39,862 bases of DNA from Chloroflexota bacterium (GTDB lineage Bacteria > Chloroflexota > UBA11872 > VXOZ01): assembly GCA_028874195.1 (NCBI GenBank), contig JAPPLM010000008.1, forward strand, positions 1 through 39,862. Reading direction: 5' to 3'. This document shows positions 17,837-26,320 of this stretch, piece after piece. The notes under the pieces are model-generated. The model saw only the letters and a list, made by a program, of their open reading frames with translations, did not search any database and was not told where the DNA came from. Each line of letters opens with the position of its first letter. Position 1 is the first letter of the stretch. Position numbers and translations under genes: made by a program.

Positions 17837-19155
17837 CGTGCCAAGTGGTGACCTCGAGGTCCTCCGTCGAAAACAGCAAGGATCACGTCATCCACCGGAA
17901 ACGGCAATTCCCAGAACTTCTCGGATCTGCGCACGGCTCTCTCCAGGTCTGCGAGCACCACCCGGCCAACACGGCTCGAGAGATTATGAACCACCCACAC
18001 GTTCACAGCGCCCTTATGAGGCAGGACTATCGTCGACGAGGCAGTAGAATAGGGATCGAAGAGTTGATCGGAGTCCAAACGCGCGCCGCCTGCCGCAATG
18101 AGAAAAACGCGCTCTCTCTCGTCCAGTCCATCGAGGAACCACGGTGTTGTCATTAGACGCTCTAACCCATCCGGGCTATTGCCGGCAATGTCTCTCATTG
18201 CGTAGACCAAGAACAGGTCTGCCTCCTTGGGCGGGTAAGGGATGAGGTTCAACACAAGACGCGCAAACTCTGGGCCCGAATGCCGATTGTGAGGCCAAGT
18301 GAGCATTTCTTGCATTAGAGAGATTCCATAGCGAGACTCTATGAGTGTGAGGCCGTCCACAACCCAGGGTGCGGTCGCCAACTCTGTCGCGAAGTCCAGG
18401 TCGACGCGATGTGCTATATAGTGCAGATGTTCGACCGCCTCTCGCTCCCAACGATCGATTCCGTCCGCGATCCAAGGGAGCGCAACTAGGTGGGGAACGA
18501 ACGCAGCGGCTACCAGATCAAGACTGCCTATAGAGCTGATTACACTTGCTTCATCGGGGCGCATGTCCTCGTCGAATATCCATGCCCACCCCAGCAGCAC
18601 CTTCGCCAACTTTGAGTTGTAACTGTCGATCTGCTTCAAGAAAGTGAATGCCAAACTCTCATCATCGTTTAGGCCGTCACGATACCATGCGGAGACTGAT
18701 GCTCTTTTGGCCAGAGAAGAACCGAATACTGGCGCTGGGGTGGGTGTGGGAGAAGGCGCAATTGTGGGGATTGGTGTAATTGTCGCACCCGGTATTGGGG
18801 TAGGAGTGGGAGTCGCGATGCCGCCGCCGGGGGCGTAGTCCGCTTCCCACTCGAAGCGTTCGGAGTTGAGCCGTTGGACGAGGCCGTTGGGGCCGTTGAC
18901 CCAGGTGCGGTAGCCGTCGGTGAAGGCGGTCCAGTTGTCGGCCTTGCGCCAGACCAGCAGGCCGCCGGTGGTATGCTGCTCGCTGTTGCCGTTGGCGGCG
19001 TAGCGCTCGTTCTCCAGACACTCGCCGACGATGTCATGGCCGATGAGATCGCGAATGGTCTTGAAGCCGAAGACGAACTGGCATTCCGCTGCCGTGACGG
19101 TCGTAGGCAAGAGGAAGAAGAGTGCAGTCGCGGTAAGAATTGCAAGCCTTTTCAT
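17833..19155 (-). CDS. Secreted modular protein 1: shared head, Pro/Thr linker, helical repeats (peptidase end frameshifted off)
   Basis: From the ATG at 19155 (GGAGAGG just upstream) the protein is ~440 aa. It has a Sec signal peptide (KRLAILTATALFFLLP...AAEC), then the ~80 aa head shared with the genes at 19525 and 22328: two Cys (AEC, GEC), TTGGLLVWRKADNWTAFTDG and WVNGPNGL. A Pro/Thr-rich linker follows (about residues 110-145). Next come helical repeats of the 'PW(I/V/F)xDG(I/L)' type (LPWIADGI, APWVVDGL, TPWFLDGL). The last ~60 residues look like the entry strands of the gluzincin domain found in the next frame. It probably faced the cell exterior as a surface or secreted peptidase. The head's role is unknown. 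Confidence 0.75.
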   Translation of the reverse strand: MKRLAILTATALFFLLPTTVTAAECQFVFGFKTIRDLIGHDIVGECLENERYAANGNSEQHTTGGLLVWRKADNWTAFTDGYRTWVNGPNGLVQRLNSERFEWEADYAPGGGIATPTPTPIPGATITPIPTIAPSPTPTPAPVFGSSLAKRASVSAWYRDGLNDDESLAFTFLKQIDSYNSKLAKVLLGWAWIFDEDMRPDEASVISSIGSLDLVAAAFVPHLVALPWIADGIDRWEREAVEHLHYIAHRVDLDFATELATAPWVVDGLTLIESRYGISLMQEMLTWPHNRHSGPEFARLVLNLIPYPPKEADLFLVYAMRDIAGNSPDGLERLMTTPWFLDGLDERERVFLIAAGGARLDSDQLFDPYSTASSTIVLPHKGAVNVWVVHNLSSRVGRVVLADLERAVRRSEKFWELPFPVDDVILAVFDGGPRGHHLAR

Positions 19156-19240
19156 TTGCCTCTCCGATTTGCGCAAATCCTACTGCCGCTTTACAGATAT
19201 GCGACTTCAATTGAACCGACTACTTGCCCTCGGACACCTA

Positions 19241-19489
19241 CTACTCGCGTGGATTGTTGAAGGGATTCCAGTATATGAGAATCCGATTGCGATTGATGTC
19301 GGTGACGTACAGATTGTCGTTCTCATCGAACGTCGCTGAGTAGGGCATGGAACCAAAGTCGTGGAAGAAACCGCTGGGCGCGGTGTCGGGGCCGAGCGGA
19401 TTGTGGTAGAAAGCGACGAATCTTGGGCCTAAGTAACTATTAAAGCCCACCGCCATTCTATTGCTGCTGTCAAAAGCGGGCTCCCACAT
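19241..19489 (-). pseudogene. Detached C-terminal NHL segment of secreted protein 2
   Basis: This frame encodes one to two NHL/propeller blades: SATFDENDNLYVTDINRNRILIYWNPF. It follows the large NHL gene (19525-21948) in a different frame. Reading the same frame upstream through the large gene's stop gives a continuous FEPNQAINVSGHALVDRVG..., so it is the true C-terminus of that protein, cut off by an indel near 19545-19555 (GGCGCGTTTGAGCC). Confidence 0.7.
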
Positions 19490-19524
19490 TCCAACCCTGT
19501 CAACCAGCGCGTGACCGCTGACAT

Positions 19525-21948
19525 TTATTGCTTGATTCGGCTCAAACGCGCCGCAAAGTACTTACGCTCAAGGCGCCCCAATTCAGTGACTACCTTGGTC
19601 GCGGCCGGCGCATAGACGACCGAATGGTTGTCGATCGGGATCGAGCCGGCGGCAAAGATGAGGAGACGCTTGTTGCCGGCCACCTCCAGCGAATGGTCCG
19701 AGACATAGAGATTACCGAGCCGGTCATACGCGAGTCCGCCCGGGAAGCAGAGCATGTCGGCTGTCGGCGGTCCGGTATGGTCCTCAGGATTGTCCCACGC
19801 GCTGAAGTGCGCTTGACGGTTGCACTTGTTTCCCGTTGCCTCCTTTTGTCCGAGGATCACGTCCACTACGGGATTAGAGAGCGGGTTGCGAATCCGCAAG
19901 ACGCGGTGGTTATGAGAATCGCTGATCCAGATCATATCCCCGTTGCCTACCGGCGCGATACTGCGTATGTATGGGCCGAGGGTAACCGTGCTGCTCGACC
20001 TATGGCCGGACCCTGGGATGGTAAAAGTGGTTGGGCCAAGCCAGACAGTCTCATTTGTGCCGAGTACCGGGATGCTTATACCCTCGGTGCGAATTGTCTT
20101 TATTGGGACTGACTGCGCCGTCAGCGGCAATTGATAGACTTTGATGAATCGCGTGGTATCAGTACCTAAGACCCACAGTCTGCCTGCTCCATCCACCTTG
20201 ATGCGGCCACAGCACGTAAGTGGACTCTGCTGCCAATACGTCTCGCCAATGACGCCGTCGGCCGCCTGGCCGTTTCTGAGGTTCCTCACGTCATTCCAGA
20301 ACATCAACCGCTTCCGGTCTGCCGCGATGAGTTGATCAGCGTACACGGCTACACCGGCCACCCAGCCCAACTCTCTGCCGCTCTTGAAATTGTGCCCGCC
20401 GGGTGGGTAGAAGAGCCGTTTGTCGGCGTTGCCAACGGCTGCATTGGTAGCATCAGCATTGGGGGCTGGAAAACGAAGGACGTCTTGGGTAAACAGTTTG
20501 ACCGAAACCAGCACATTGGCGTCGGCATCGATGCCAATTCCGCCGCCGCTGCGGCTGGGGACGTCGCCGTGTGCCCTTCGGGTGCCGTTGCCATTCAGGT
20601 CCCACAGTTCAAAGGTTTTGGCGTCGGAGTTGTTGACCCACATGCTGTTTTGGTTCGGGTGCATCTCCAGCGAGGTCGGACGATTGAAATCGGAGCCGAA
20701 TACTGACGCCGCGCTCATGCCAGACGTGAACGGAGGGTGGAATACCAATATGCGGTCGTTGCCCTTATCGGCGACGTAGAGCCAGCCGTTGCTCGCGACT
20801 CTGACTGCTGCCGGAGAATCGAGTTGACTGAGCCCGAATCCTTTTGTGCTGCTCTGGAAACTGGGTTGTCCGAGCACTAAGTCAGCTTGCTTGGCTATAA
20901 CTCCGGTTGCGGCGTTTAGGGGGAAGCGGAGCACGCGGTGATTGGCGGCATCCGCCACCCAGAGATTGCCACTGGGATCAATCTCTACGCCGCTGGCGAA
21001 GCCGCCAATGCTGAGCCGCAGTTCCCAGGATTGAAAGCATAGGGTGTCGCTGGTAGGCGCGAACCCGGGGTTGTCGCGGTTGCAGACGATGCCTGTGAAA
21101 TCGCCCTGCCCCCAAACTTCATCCGCAATGGTGTCGGTCTCAAACGGGCGAGTGTACTTGAGGACGCGGTTGTTGAGAGAGTCCGGCACGTACAGATTGC
21201 CCGCGGCGTCAAGCGCCATCGTCACATAACTGTGCTCCTCATCCGGTGAAATGGCCACGTCGGGGATACCGCAGAGCGTTTCCGCGCTGGCCGCAGCGCG
21301 GAAGGGGAAGTTCTGCACATTGGAGTCTCCATTGCAGGCGGCATGATCGAAGAGCGACGGTTGTCCGAGCACAATATCCGCCCAACAGGGGCCGGAGCCG
21401 GCATAGCACTTGCTCAGGTCTACGCCGAGTATGCGGCTATTGCCCGCGTCCCAGATGTACGCCCGGCCCGGGGAAACCGACCGGTCGACGATCACCCCTC
21501 CTGGATTGAAAACCTTGTACGGCACAACTTGGTCGTCGGTGATCTGCGAGAAGTCCGGCTGGCCGATGATGACGTCTGCCCAGAGATCGCCGGCAACGCC
21601 ACGCACGGCTGAAGTCTGAACAAGCGGGGGCTCTATCTCCCAAGGAAAGCGCTCGGTGTTCAGTCGTTGCTCCAAGCCGTTGGGGCCGTTGATCCAGGTG
21701 CGGTAGCCGTCGGTGAAGACGGTCACGTTATCGGCCTTGCGCCAGACGAGGAGGCCGCCGGTGGTCTGTTGCTCGCTATTGCCGTTGGCGGCGTAGCGTT
21801 GATCCTCCAAGCATTCGCCGACGATGTCGTGGCCGATGAGGTCGCGCAACGTCGCAAAGCCGAGGACGAACTGGCACTCCGCCGCCGCTGCGGAAATTGG
21901 CAAGAGGAAGAAAAGAGCGAGTGCGAGCAGTACTGCTAGCCTCTTCAT
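19525..21948 (-). CDS. Secreted modular protein 2: shared head plus NHL-repeat beta-propeller, C-terminus frameshifted
   Basis: 807 aa. Sec signal peptide (MKRLAVLLALALFFLLP), then the shared head (AECQFVLGF ... GECLEDQ ... TTGGLLVWRKADN ... WINGPNGLEQRL, to about residue 105). The rest is a large NHL-type propeller with recurring 'xxIxGQPxF' turns (VIIGQPDF, IVLGQPSLF, LVLGQPSF, VILGQKEA) and blade cores such as NLYVPDSLNNRVLKY, NLWVADAANHRVLRF and DMIWISDSHNHRVLRI. NHL domains bind proteins, RNA or glycans; an extracellular ligand-binding or scaffolding role is likely. The ATG is preceded by AAAGGGACC. The final blades continue in another frame (19241-19489), so the annotated stop is probably a mutation or sequence error. 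Confidence 0.85.
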   Translation of the reverse strand: MKRLAVLLALALFFLLPISAAAAECQFVLGFATLRDLIGHDIVGECLEDQRYAANGNSEQQTTGGLLVWRKADNVTVFTDGYRTWINGPNGLEQRLNTERFPWEIEPPLVQTSAVRGVAGDLWADVIIGQPDFSQITDDQVVPYKVFNPGGVIVDRSVSPGRAYIWDAGNSRILGVDLSKCYAGSGPCWADIVLGQPSLFDHAACNGDSNVQNFPFRAAASAETLCGIPDVAISPDEEHSYVTMALDAAGNLYVPDSLNNRVLKYTRPFETDTIADEVWGQGDFTGIVCNRDNPGFAPTSDTLCFQSWELRLSIGGFASGVEIDPSGNLWVADAANHRVLRFPLNAATGVIAKQADLVLGQPSFQSSTKGFGLSQLDSPAAVRVASNGWLYVADKGNDRILVFHPPFTSGMSAASVFGSDFNRPTSLEMHPNQNSMWVNNSDAKTFELWDLNGNGTRRAHGDVPSRSGGGIGIDADANVLVSVKLFTQDVLRFPAPNADATNAAVGNADKRLFYPPGGHNFKSGRELGWVAGVAVYADQLIAADRKRLMFWNDVRNLRNGQAADGVIGETYWQQSPLTCCGRIKVDGAGRLWVLGTDTTRFIKVYQLPLTAQSVPIKTIRTEGISIPVLGTNETVWLGPTTFTIPGSGHRSSSTVTLGPYIRSIAPVGNGDMIWISDSHNHRVLRIRNPLSNPVVDVILGQKEATGNKCNRQAHFSAWDNPEDHTGPPTADMLCFPGGLAYDRLGNLYVSDHSLEVAGNKRLLIFAAGSIPIDNHSVVYAPAATKVVTELGRLERKYFAARLSRIKQ

Positions 21949-22079
21949 TGGTCCCTTTTGTCTCCTTATGCGCCAATCCCGATTCCATTCCTAACGCATA
22001 TCATCGATGTGGCAATTGACTATACGTGAATCCAGCAGAAACAATGAACACGTCACTCCCCACGAGGAATTGTTCGCCA

Positions 22080-22220
22080 TCACGGCAACGTGTCACGCAA
22101 CTCTAGCGCTCTCCCAGGCATTTCCTCCAGCTTTACAATTAGCGCTGTTTGGTCATCCCCGACACCGCCACGCAGCATTGTACGAGACAAGATACCCTGC
22201 AATCGGCTGGGCCGGGTACG
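22080..22220 (-). pseudogene. Possible remnant of a PP2C-type phosphatase C-terminus
   Basis: The minus strand reads ILSRTMLRGGVGDDQTALIVKLEE and then a short tail to a stop at 22080. The 'GG.GDDQTALIVKL' string resembles the last strand of PP2C-family phosphatases (usually '...G..DN.TVIVV.L'). Nothing upstream in this frame fits the rest of the family. The remainder of 21949-22327, between two secreted-protein genes, holds nothing I recognise. Low confidence. Confidence 0.25.
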
Positions 22221-22327
22221 CTGTTTAGGCGTGCCACGGAATGAGGGCTGTGGGGTCAAGCGCCTCAACGGTCTAAGAAAAGGCATGGCAAATCGCGCTG
22301 AGAGGCTACTTCGATTCAGCGCGTATT

Positions 22328-24127
22328 CTATCTTCTGAAATTAGCTGCGATATCTCTGATTACAGACACCTCATACGCAGTGAGGCCGTCCTGGATCCAA
22401 GGCTTGGCTGCCACGACTTGGAACGCTTCCGTTGATTCCCGGGCGAGCCTATACAGTACAAGTACGCTATGCGTATCAGAGTCGGTAATTCCGTCTGCTA
22501 CCCAGGGCAGGGACCAAATCAACTGAGCGGTATCGGGTTTCTCCCACTCTAGTCGCACGAGCGCCACAATTGCTCTTTGGCCATCTCTAATCCCACCAGC
22601 CAACTTGGGGTGGGAGACGACGTAGCGCAGGTCGGCCTTGTCCTCGAACAGTGTGCGAAGAGTGTCCAGAACTTCAGCGTCTTCCATCTCCAGCGTATCC
22701 AGAAAAGGCATAGAGAGGAATTGATTAGCTATCGATTGATCCCAGCCGCTAATGTCCACGAAGTTTTCAACGGCTTTGAGTTCCCAATAGGTGAGACCGT
22801 CTTGCATCCATGGCTTGCCGACCAAGCTCTCTAACAACTCATATGATTTTTCGGCAAGTCTGGCCAGGCTTTTGATTGTGCGTTCTTCAAACTCAGACGG
22901 GTGAGCCGTCGCTATGTGCAAGGTCCTGTTAATGGGCCTACCCAATCCGTCTTGTACCCAGGGAAGGGCTTCAATTATCGCTGCGGCTCTCGGGTTATTT
23001 ATTCTAAGAATTAGCAAGTGGATGAATGGAAGATGGTCATCAGTTATACCGGCAAGGAGTCTTGGGTGTGACAGAATCTGTCGTATACTGCCTGGGCGTG
23101 TCCTTTCTAGGTTGGACAACCCACTAACTACCATGTAATCATCGCCATCCTCTTTCGTCTGTAGGAAGGGCATGCGGAGCATCTGCAAGACTGCCGCCTC
23201 GTCATGGAGGGCTAGGTAGATGATGTCTGAGAGTGATGGGCCGGGATAGGGGTCGTTTCCAAAGTGCTCCATCCAGGCCCAGAATACCGGCTGCGATGCC
23301 AAAGCGAGGTGCTGCAAGTCATTGACGTTGCTCGGTCTTTCGCTGAACCGAGGTAGCTTTCTGATCGCAGCCGCAGACTCTGGATCCCGGGTCTCTAAGT
23401 AGAGCACGGGTAAGAGTGCGAACTTGTCACTTGTAATCCCGTTGCGCAATTCCGGATGAGCCAGAAGGTCCTGTAGCCCCGCGGCATCGGAAATTAAGAG
23501 TTCATTGAGCACTTGCCATGCGGTCTCAGTACCATACCCAAGGCCTACCATGAATGGCATTCTCATAACGCGGAGAGCCATCGCTTCGTCTCTATAGGTC
23601 AAGGCAAGCACTTGACGGTAGAGCATCGGCAGAAAGGCGCCGTTTACCGATAGGCTTTCAGACTGGATCCAGGGCTTTTGCATTAGCTCCCAGAAGACTT
23701 GCGGAGATGCTTGCTGCAGTTTTCGCAGGCTTTGTGCAGTCTCGCCTTCCCAGTAGTCCTGAAGCCCATCACTGACCCAAGGCAAAACCGCTATCGCGTT
23801 TTCTGCTTCCCAGGGCAAGAACTCAATGTTCAGGCGCTGTTCCAGGCCGTTCGGACCGTTTACCCACGAGCGGTAGCCGTCGGTGAAGGCGGTCCAGTTG
23901 TCGGCCTTGCGCCAGACCAGCAGGCCGCCGGTGGTATGCTGGAGGCCGTCGCCGTTGGCGCCGTGGTGCTGGTTCTCCAGGCACTCGCCCACGACGTCGT
24001 GGCCGATGAGATCGCGCAGCGTCTTGAAGCCGAGGACGAACTCGCATTCCGCTGCCGCCGCAGTGGTAGGCAGTAGCAGGAACAGAGCAGAGGCGAAGAG
24101 AGCCGCGAAACGCTTCAGTGGTAACAA
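22328..24127 (-). CDS. Secreted modular protein 3: shared head plus long helical-repeat solenoid (intact)
   Basis: About 600 aa. A signal peptide (KRFAALFASALFLLLP) and the shared head (AECEFVLGF, GECLENQHH, TTGGLLVWRKADNWTAFTDG) occupy the first ~110 residues. The remaining ~490 residues are alpha-helical repeats of ~35 aa whose linkers cycle through four types: LPWVxDG, KPWxQDGLT, MPF(L/M), HPxLxxGI. This gives about three and a half rounds. It has no peptidase domain, unlike protein 1. There is no ATG at the position where the paralogues start. I choose the TTG at 24127 (GGAAAAG upstream); TTG 24151 or CTG 24118 are alternatives. It is probably an extracellular binding scaffold. The repeat family is not one I can name. 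Confidence 0.8.
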   Translation of the reverse strand: MLPLKRFAALFASALFLLLPTTAAAAECEFVLGFKTLRDLIGHDVVGECLENQHHGANGDGLQHTTGGLLVWRKADNWTAFTDGYRSWVNGPNGLEQRLNIEFLPWEAENAIAVLPWVSDGLQDYWEGETAQSLRKLQQASPQVFWELMQKPWIQSESLSVNGAFLPMLYRQVLALTYRDEAMALRVMRMPFMVGLGYGTETAWQVLNELLISDAAGLQDLLAHPELRNGITSDKFALLPVLYLETRDPESAAAIRKLPRFSERPSNVNDLQHLALASQPVFWAWMEHFGNDPYPGPSLSDIIYLALHDEAAVLQMLRMPFLQTKEDGDDYMVVSGLSNLERTRPGSIRQILSHPRLLAGITDDHLPFIHLLILRINNPRAAAIIEALPWVQDGLGRPINRTLHIATAHPSEFEERTIKSLARLAEKSYELLESLVGKPWMQDGLTYWELKAVENFVDISGWDQSIANQFLSMPFLDTLEMEDAEVLDTLRTLFEDKADLRYVVSHPKLAGGIRDGQRAIVALVRLEWEKPDTAQLIWSLPWVADGITDSDTHSVLVLYRLARESTEAFQVVAAKPWIQDGLTAYEVSVIRDIAANFRR

Positions 24128-24282
24128 TCGAGCGTCTTTTCCAGCGGACAACGCTTTTGCTTGTCACGTGAGCAGCATAACCATGAATTAGGCTTCGTGT
24201 CCACTCAGATGGAGGGTGCGCCCGTAAAGGGAACGGCTTCTTGCGGATAGAGGGGTCAAGGCACCCAATTAAACGAGTCCGC

Positions 24283-24310
24283 TTGCTCATGGCTGCCACG
24301 CTGGTATACT
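24283..24310 (+). promoter_or_regulatory. Promoter for the binding-protein gene at 24522
   Basis: TTGCTC (24283-24288), a 16-bp spacer and TATACT (24305-24310). The ~205-nt leader to the GTG at 24522 and the rest of the 24152-24521 gap contain no gene I can see. Confidence 0.5.
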
Positions 24311-24521
24311 ACCCTCAGTGGTATTCCTATTGATGGGGCACTTGACGTTGCGTTGGTAGCGGTTCGAGCCAGGATGCGTTCTGCAACGATTGAGAAAGGA
24401 GAGTAGGCAATTTCATTGGCTTGAAGCAGCACTGCACACGAGCCCCGTAGGCGCGCCAATAAGCGGCGCGCATTTCATTGATGCTTTTTGATCAGTTGAT
24501 ACTCACTTGGAGGAAGAGAAC

Positions 24522-25916
24522 GTGAAAGCGACAGTAACACGACGAACTTTGCTCGGTGGCAGCTTGGTGGCTGGCGCGGGTATGCTGGCGGCCGCGTGCG
24601 GACAGGCCATGCCTGCCGCGCCCGCAGAGGGTGAAGCCCCGGCGGCCAAGGAAGAGGCGGCCAAGCCGGCCGAAGAGACCAAGGCCATGGAGCCGAAGAA
24701 GGTCGTCTATCTGCACTACACCACCACGCAGGCGGTGTGGGAAGAGAACTTCGGGCAGATTTTCGATAACTTCCGGGCGCAGTTTCCCGAAGCAGAGCTG
24801 CAAGTGGATGCCGTGACCGGCGGTTTTGGCGTGCTCATCGAGAAGGCCGTGGCCTCGTTCGCGGGCAACGTGCCCATCGACATGTATTACGGCCACTTTT
24901 CCTATATCAGCCAGTTTGCCCAGCAGGAGATGATCCAGCCGCTGGACCCGTTCATCGCGAAAGATGCCGACGTGGCCCGCGAAGACTTCTACGATCATGC
25001 GCTGGAGAAAATCCAGGGCCAGATCTACGGCATTGCCTGGTTCAACCAGGGCAAGGAATTCTGGTACAACGCGGACCAGGTGACCGAGGCCGGTCTGACG
25101 TCACCGAACGACTTGGTAGCGGAAGGCAAGTGGACGTGGGACGCCGCGCTTGAGTTTGCGCAAAAGCTCACCAAGCGGGAAGGCGCGAACACGACCCGCT
25201 GGGGTTTCTTCTATGCCTACCACTCCACTGGCTGGTTTGGACATCACCTGAAGGCATGGGGCGCTGACTGGTGGAACGATGACATCAGCGCGGCGACGAT
25301 GGATACGCCCGAGTTTGCTGCTGCGGTGCAGGCCGCCCAGGACTTGGTCGTGAAGCATGAGGTTTCGCCCCGCATTAGTAGCCCAAGCGAGAATGACGCG
25401 AAGGCGTCCTTTGAAGAAGAGACTCTTGCTTCGCGTTTGGCGAGCGGCGCCAATACGCGCAGCTTCCAAGCGAATATCATGTCCAAGGATAAGCCCTTCA
25501 ATATCGGTCACGCGTTGCTGCCCGAGGGCCCTGGAGGTCGCAACACGATTCAGGCGCTCAATGCGAACTACCTTAGTTCATCGGCGCCGCAAGCCGATCT
25601 GGCATGGGAACTTTACAAGATTCTCGTTGGTCCCGAATCCGACCAGCAGATTGCCCGGCTCGGCGGCCGCCGCTACACGGCCAGCCGCAAGCAGAGCCCG
25701 GTGACCCTGTGGCCGTATGAGAATGCCGACGTCTACGCTCAGATGGCGGAACTCAGTGATGGCGCCCAGCAGATTGTGAAGCAATCTGAGGTCAATGGCG
25801 CTTGGAGCCAGGGCTGGAAGGACATCGAGGACGGCGTCCGCACCATCCAAGAGGTGCAGGAAGAACTGCAGCAAGTAGCCACGATTGCCCTGGAAGAGGG
25901 CGGCTGTATCTGCTAA
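24522..25916 (+). CDS. Tat-exported lipoprotein solute-binding protein, paralogue B with C-terminal GGCIC
   Basis: 464 aa from the GTG at 24522, chosen because GGAGG lies upstream and it aligns with the start of the paralogue at 9246. It carries VTRRTLLGG, the lipobox MLAAACG and an Ala/Pro/Glu/Lys tether. The mature domain shares long identical stretches with paralogue A (YLHYTTTQAVW, AVASFAG, YYGHFSYISQFA). The C-terminus again ends Gly-Gly-Cys-x-Cys. It should bind a solute outside the membrane for an ABC importer encoded elsewhere. The two copies differ in the second lobe (for instance SPRISSPSENDAK against MRSRSAPSEDDVA), so ligand specificity may have diverged. A palindrome with a T7 run ends the transcript (25946-25980). 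Confidence 0.9.
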   Translation: MKATVTRRTLLGGSLVAGAGMLAAACGQAMPAAPAEGEAPAAKEEAAKPAEETKAMEPKKVVYLHYTTTQAVWEENFGQIFDNFRAQFPEAELQVDAVTGGFGVLIEKAVASFAGNVPIDMYYGHFSYISQFAQQEMIQPLDPFIAKDADVAREDFYDHALEKIQGQIYGIAWFNQGKEFWYNADQVTEAGLTSPNDLVAEGKWTWDAALEFAQKLTKREGANTTRWGFFYAYHSTGWFGHHLKAWGADWWNDDISAATMDTPEFAAAVQAAQDLVVKHEVSPRISSPSENDAKASFEEETLASRLASGANTRSFQANIMSKDKPFNIGHALLPEGPGGRNTIQALNANYLSSSAPQADLAWELYKILVGPESDQQIARLGGRRYTASRKQSPVTLWPYENADVYAQMAELSDGAQQIVKQSEVNGAWSQGWKDIEDGVRTIQEVQEELQQVATIALEEGGCIC

Positions 25917-25945
25917 GTAGCCGTTTGCGTCTTTGGCTGAAATCG

Positions 25946-25980
25946 GTAGGGGCACGATATATCGTGCCCCTACTTTTTTT
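25946..25980 (+). terminator. Terminator made from a family A palindrome plus T7
   Basis: GTAGGGGCACGATA and its exact inverse (25946-25973) are followed by seven T (25974-25980), a textbook intrinsic terminator 30 nt after the binding-protein stop. It is a clear case of a dispersed palindrome serving as a terminator. Confidence 0.88.
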
Positions 25981-25998
25981 GTTGTCAACTTTTCCTCG

Positions 25999-26023
25999 GC
26001 GCAGGTTGCAAACCTGCGCTACC
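25999..26023. repeat. Palindromic repeat, family C, perfect copy
   Basis: GCGCAGGTT gca AACCTGCGC (25999-26019) plus CTACC-like flank (to 26023). Bases 26024-26222 that follow show nothing recognisable. Confidence 0.75.
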
Positions 26024-26222
26024 GTCTGCTGGGCATAGCCGGCGGTCACTAGCGGGGCTGTCAAGAGCAACGGCCCTATCGCGCCGAGAAGATGGGTTTC
26101 CCCCTGTAGGTAGTGGCGCGCTTACGAGCTTACGCTGTTACATGTGAGGCCGTGCCATAGAGTGGGAAACTCAGTTGATTAGAATTTATCTCACAAATGC
26201 ATTGCTCTGTGCAGATCCGCCT

Positions 26223-26281
26223 TTCGACAGGCTCAGAGGGAACGGAAAAGGTAAAAGCCCGTTCGTGCTGAGCTTGTCGAA
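26223..26281. repeat. Inverted dispersed repeat, family E
   Basis: TTCGACAGGCTCAG (26223-26236) and CTGAGCTTGTCGAA (26268-26281) are inverse arms with one mismatch, enclosing GGGAACGG...CCCGTTCG. It lies 40 nt after the 3' end of the antitoxin gene. Confidence 0.75.
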
Positions 26282-26320
26282 GCACGATTCGGCTTGTTGT
26301 GTCGATTTATGAGTTAGCTT

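Noticed and set aside
17357-24127. Polymorphic toxin or contact-dependent inhibition locus
   Set aside because: The shared-head layout is similar, but there are no immunity genes, no toxin C-termini and no secretion-specific N-terminal domains.
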